The notes under the pieces: model-generated | What the model was told of the DNA's origin: nothing | What the model saw: only the letters and a program-made list of their open reading frames with translations | Database searches by the model: none | In this document: in pieces, positions 62,954-64,000 of the stretch | Layout of the letters: every line of letters starts with the position of its first letter | Numbering within the stretch: position 1 is the stretch's first letter | Made by a program: the position numbers and the translations under genes | From: Roseomonas alba | GTDB lineage: Bacteria; Pseudomonadota; Alphaproteobacteria; Acetobacterales; Acetobacteraceae | NCBI RefSeq assembly: GCF_019430885.1 | Contig: NZ_JAHYBZ010000006.1 | Coordinates: 310,001-374,000, forward strand | Direction of reading: 5' to 3' | DNA: 64,000 nt

Positions 62954-63774
62954 CAGACCGCCTTGGCCAGGGCGTCGAAGGCCTTGAGCCGCGCGATCAG
63001 CGCCGGCATCTCCCGCAGCGGGATCATGTTCGGCCCGTCCGACGGCGCATGGTCCGGGTCCTCATGCGTCTCGATGAAGACCGCCGCGACGCCGACCGCG
63101 ACCGCCGCCCGCGCCAGCACCGGGGCGAATTCGCGCTGGCCGCCCGATGACGTGCCCTGCCCGCCCGGCTGCTGTACCGCATGCGTCGCATCCATCACGA
63201 CCGGGTATCCGGTCTGCGCCATGATCGGCAGGGACCGCATGTCGGCGATCAGAGTGTTGTAGCCGAAGGAGGCACCGCGCTCGCAGAGCAGGATGTTCTC
63301 ATTGCCCGTGGAGGCGATCTTCGCCGCGACATTCTTCATGTCCCACGGCGCGAGGAACTGCCCCTTCTTCACGTTGATCGCCCGGCCGGTCTCACCAGCC
63401 GCCAGCAACAGATCGGTCTGGCGGCACAGGAAGGCCGGGATCTGCAGGATATCGACGGCCTCGGCGGCCGGCGCGCATTGCTCGGCGGTGTGCACGTCGG
63501 TCAGCGTGGGCAGGCCGGTGACCTCGCGGACCTCGGCAAGGATGGCGAGGCCTTCCTTCAGCCCGATGCCGCGCTGCGTGCTGACGGAGGTGCGGTTCGC
63601 CTTGTCGAAGGAGGATTTGTAGACCAGCGGCACGCCGGCGGCGGCCGACATCTCCTTCAGCGCGGCCGCCGTTTCCAGCGCATGGGCGCGGCTTTCGATC
63701 TGGCAGGGGCCGGACAGGAAGACCAGCGGCAGGTCGTTGCCGATGGTGACGGGGCCGACAGTGACGTGGTGCAT
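62953..63774 (-). CDS. kdsA: 3-deoxy-8-phosphooctulonate (KDO-8-P) synthase
   Basis: 273 residues, standard length. Motifs include [72 protein letters not shown] and [20 protein letters not shown], all characteristic of KdsA. It condenses arabinose-5-phosphate with phosphoenolpyruvate to make KDO-8-phosphate for lipopolysaccharide. The conserved N of the metal-independent class appears in INVKKGQF, so it is probably the metal-independent type. A small membrane protein gene is coupled downstream. Confidence 0.97.
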   Translation of the reverse strand: MHHVTVGPVTIGNDLPLVFLSGPCQIESRAHALETAAALKEMSAAAGVPLVYKSSFDKANRTSVSTQRGIGLKEGLAILAEVREVTGLPTLTDVHTAEQCAPAAEAVDILQIPAFLCRQTDLLLAAGETGRAINVKKGQFLAPWDMKNVAAKIASTGNENILLCERGASFGYNTLIADMRSLPIMAQTGYPVVMDATHAVQQPGGQGTSSGGQREFAPVLARAAVAVGVAAVFIETHEDPDHAPSDGPNMIPLREMPALIARLKAFDALAKAV

Positions 63775-63807
63775 GGGGCTCTTCGGTGCTGCGAGGTTGG
63801 GCAGGAT

Positions 63808-64000
63808 TTAGGGCGTCGGCGCCGCAAAGGCCACTGGCGGGCCGCCATGCCCGCGCCGGGCGGCGCGCGCGAAGCCTCCCGGCGCGCAGCCGACCCGGCG
63901 GCGGAAGGCGGTGCTGAAGGCGCTGGCCGATTCGTAACCGACCTCCGCCGCCAGGCGATCGAGCGACACGCCGCCGCGATGCAGCGCATCCTTCGCTAGC
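63808..64000 (-). CDS. AraC-family transcriptional regulator (partial, C-terminal HTH)
   Basis: The reading frame enters at the window end and stops at 63808. It encodes LHRGGVSLDRLAAEVGYESA, then SAFSTAFRRRVGCAPGGFAR and a short tail. The VGYESASAFSTAFRR pattern is the second helix-turn-helix of AraC/XylS regulators, with GCAPGGFAR replacing the common G.SP..YR. The effector domain is outside the window. It ends 33 bp upstream of the kdsA start, on the same strand. Confidence 0.88.
   Translation of the reverse strand, partial: LAKDALHRGGVSLDRLAAEVGYESASAFSTAFRRRVGCAPGGFARAARRGHGGPPVAFAAPTP

Overview
The window is high-GC DNA with long, tightly packed genes on both strands. Gene content points to an alphaproteobacterium, most probably an Acetobacteraceae member of the Roseomonas type. 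The clues are a UPF0262 plus DUF983 gene pair, a MucR/Ros-type regulator, four orphan tripartite-tricarboxylate (Bug) receptors, dipeptide/oligopeptide ABC parts, and kdsA for a Gram-negative outer membrane. The family assignment is an inference. No rRNA, tRNA, CRISPR array, prophage or intact insertion sequence was seen.

Layout. 0-8.5 kb: end of an efflux adaptor gene, two dipeptide-type ABC ATPases, small lipoproteins, and an RND efflux operon (adaptor then permease). 8.4-18 kb: MBL hydrolase, adenosine deaminase-like enzyme, M20 peptidase, an outer-membrane protein, mtnA, an AT-rich acyltransferase, UPF0262/DUF983 and an Asp/Glu racemase-like gene. 18-24.6 kb: an MsbA-like exporter, a secreted orphan I9-like protein, a frameshifted gene, a subtilisin-family protease and lipoproteins. 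24.8-28.9 kb: two tandem paralogous peptide-binding proteins and a NIPSNAP protein. 29-36 kb: a Bug receptor/enolase-superfamily/DMT-permease operon, two more Bug receptors, a methyltransferase and an ATC-hydrolase-like gene. 36-42 kb: lipoprotein, DUF805 protein, amidase, an adhesin-like protein and an ABC exporter. 42-46 kb: a loose region of small unknown genes with a Bug receptor, a VOC protein and a MucR regulator. 46.3-53.8 kb: a seven-gene acyl-CoA catabolic operon. 54-64 kb: lytic transglycosylase, SlyB-like lipoprotein, polysaccharide-export ABC pair, cardiolipin synthase, thioesterase-like protein, kdsA and the end of an AraC regulator.

How the genes work together. In the 46-54 kb operon an ADP-forming-type acyl-CoA synthetase or a two-subunit CoA-transferase could activate an acid. 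Two dissimilar acyl-CoA dehydrogenases, a MaoC hydratase and a crotonase would then carry out beta-oxidation steps. Cell-envelope genes (RND pump, lytic transglycosylase, cardiolipin synthase, polysaccharide export, KDO-8-P synthase, many small lipoproteins) are a second theme. Uptake of organic acids and peptides is a third, with receptors and ATPases present but their membrane partners absent.

The most unusual feature is non-coding. Many of the gaps longer than about 230 bp hold a member of one of two families of highly structured repeats. Family A is about 110-350 bp, built from GAGAGGGGC-type hairpins and CCAAAGGCC/GGCCTTTGG hairpins with GAAA loops around a conserved directional core. 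Family B is about 70-160 bp, with an ATGCGCC/GGCGCAT hairpin usually 9-10 nt after a stop codon and a conserved ACCCAACGACA-type loop between long arms. They look like dispersed terminator-forming or MITE/REP-like elements.
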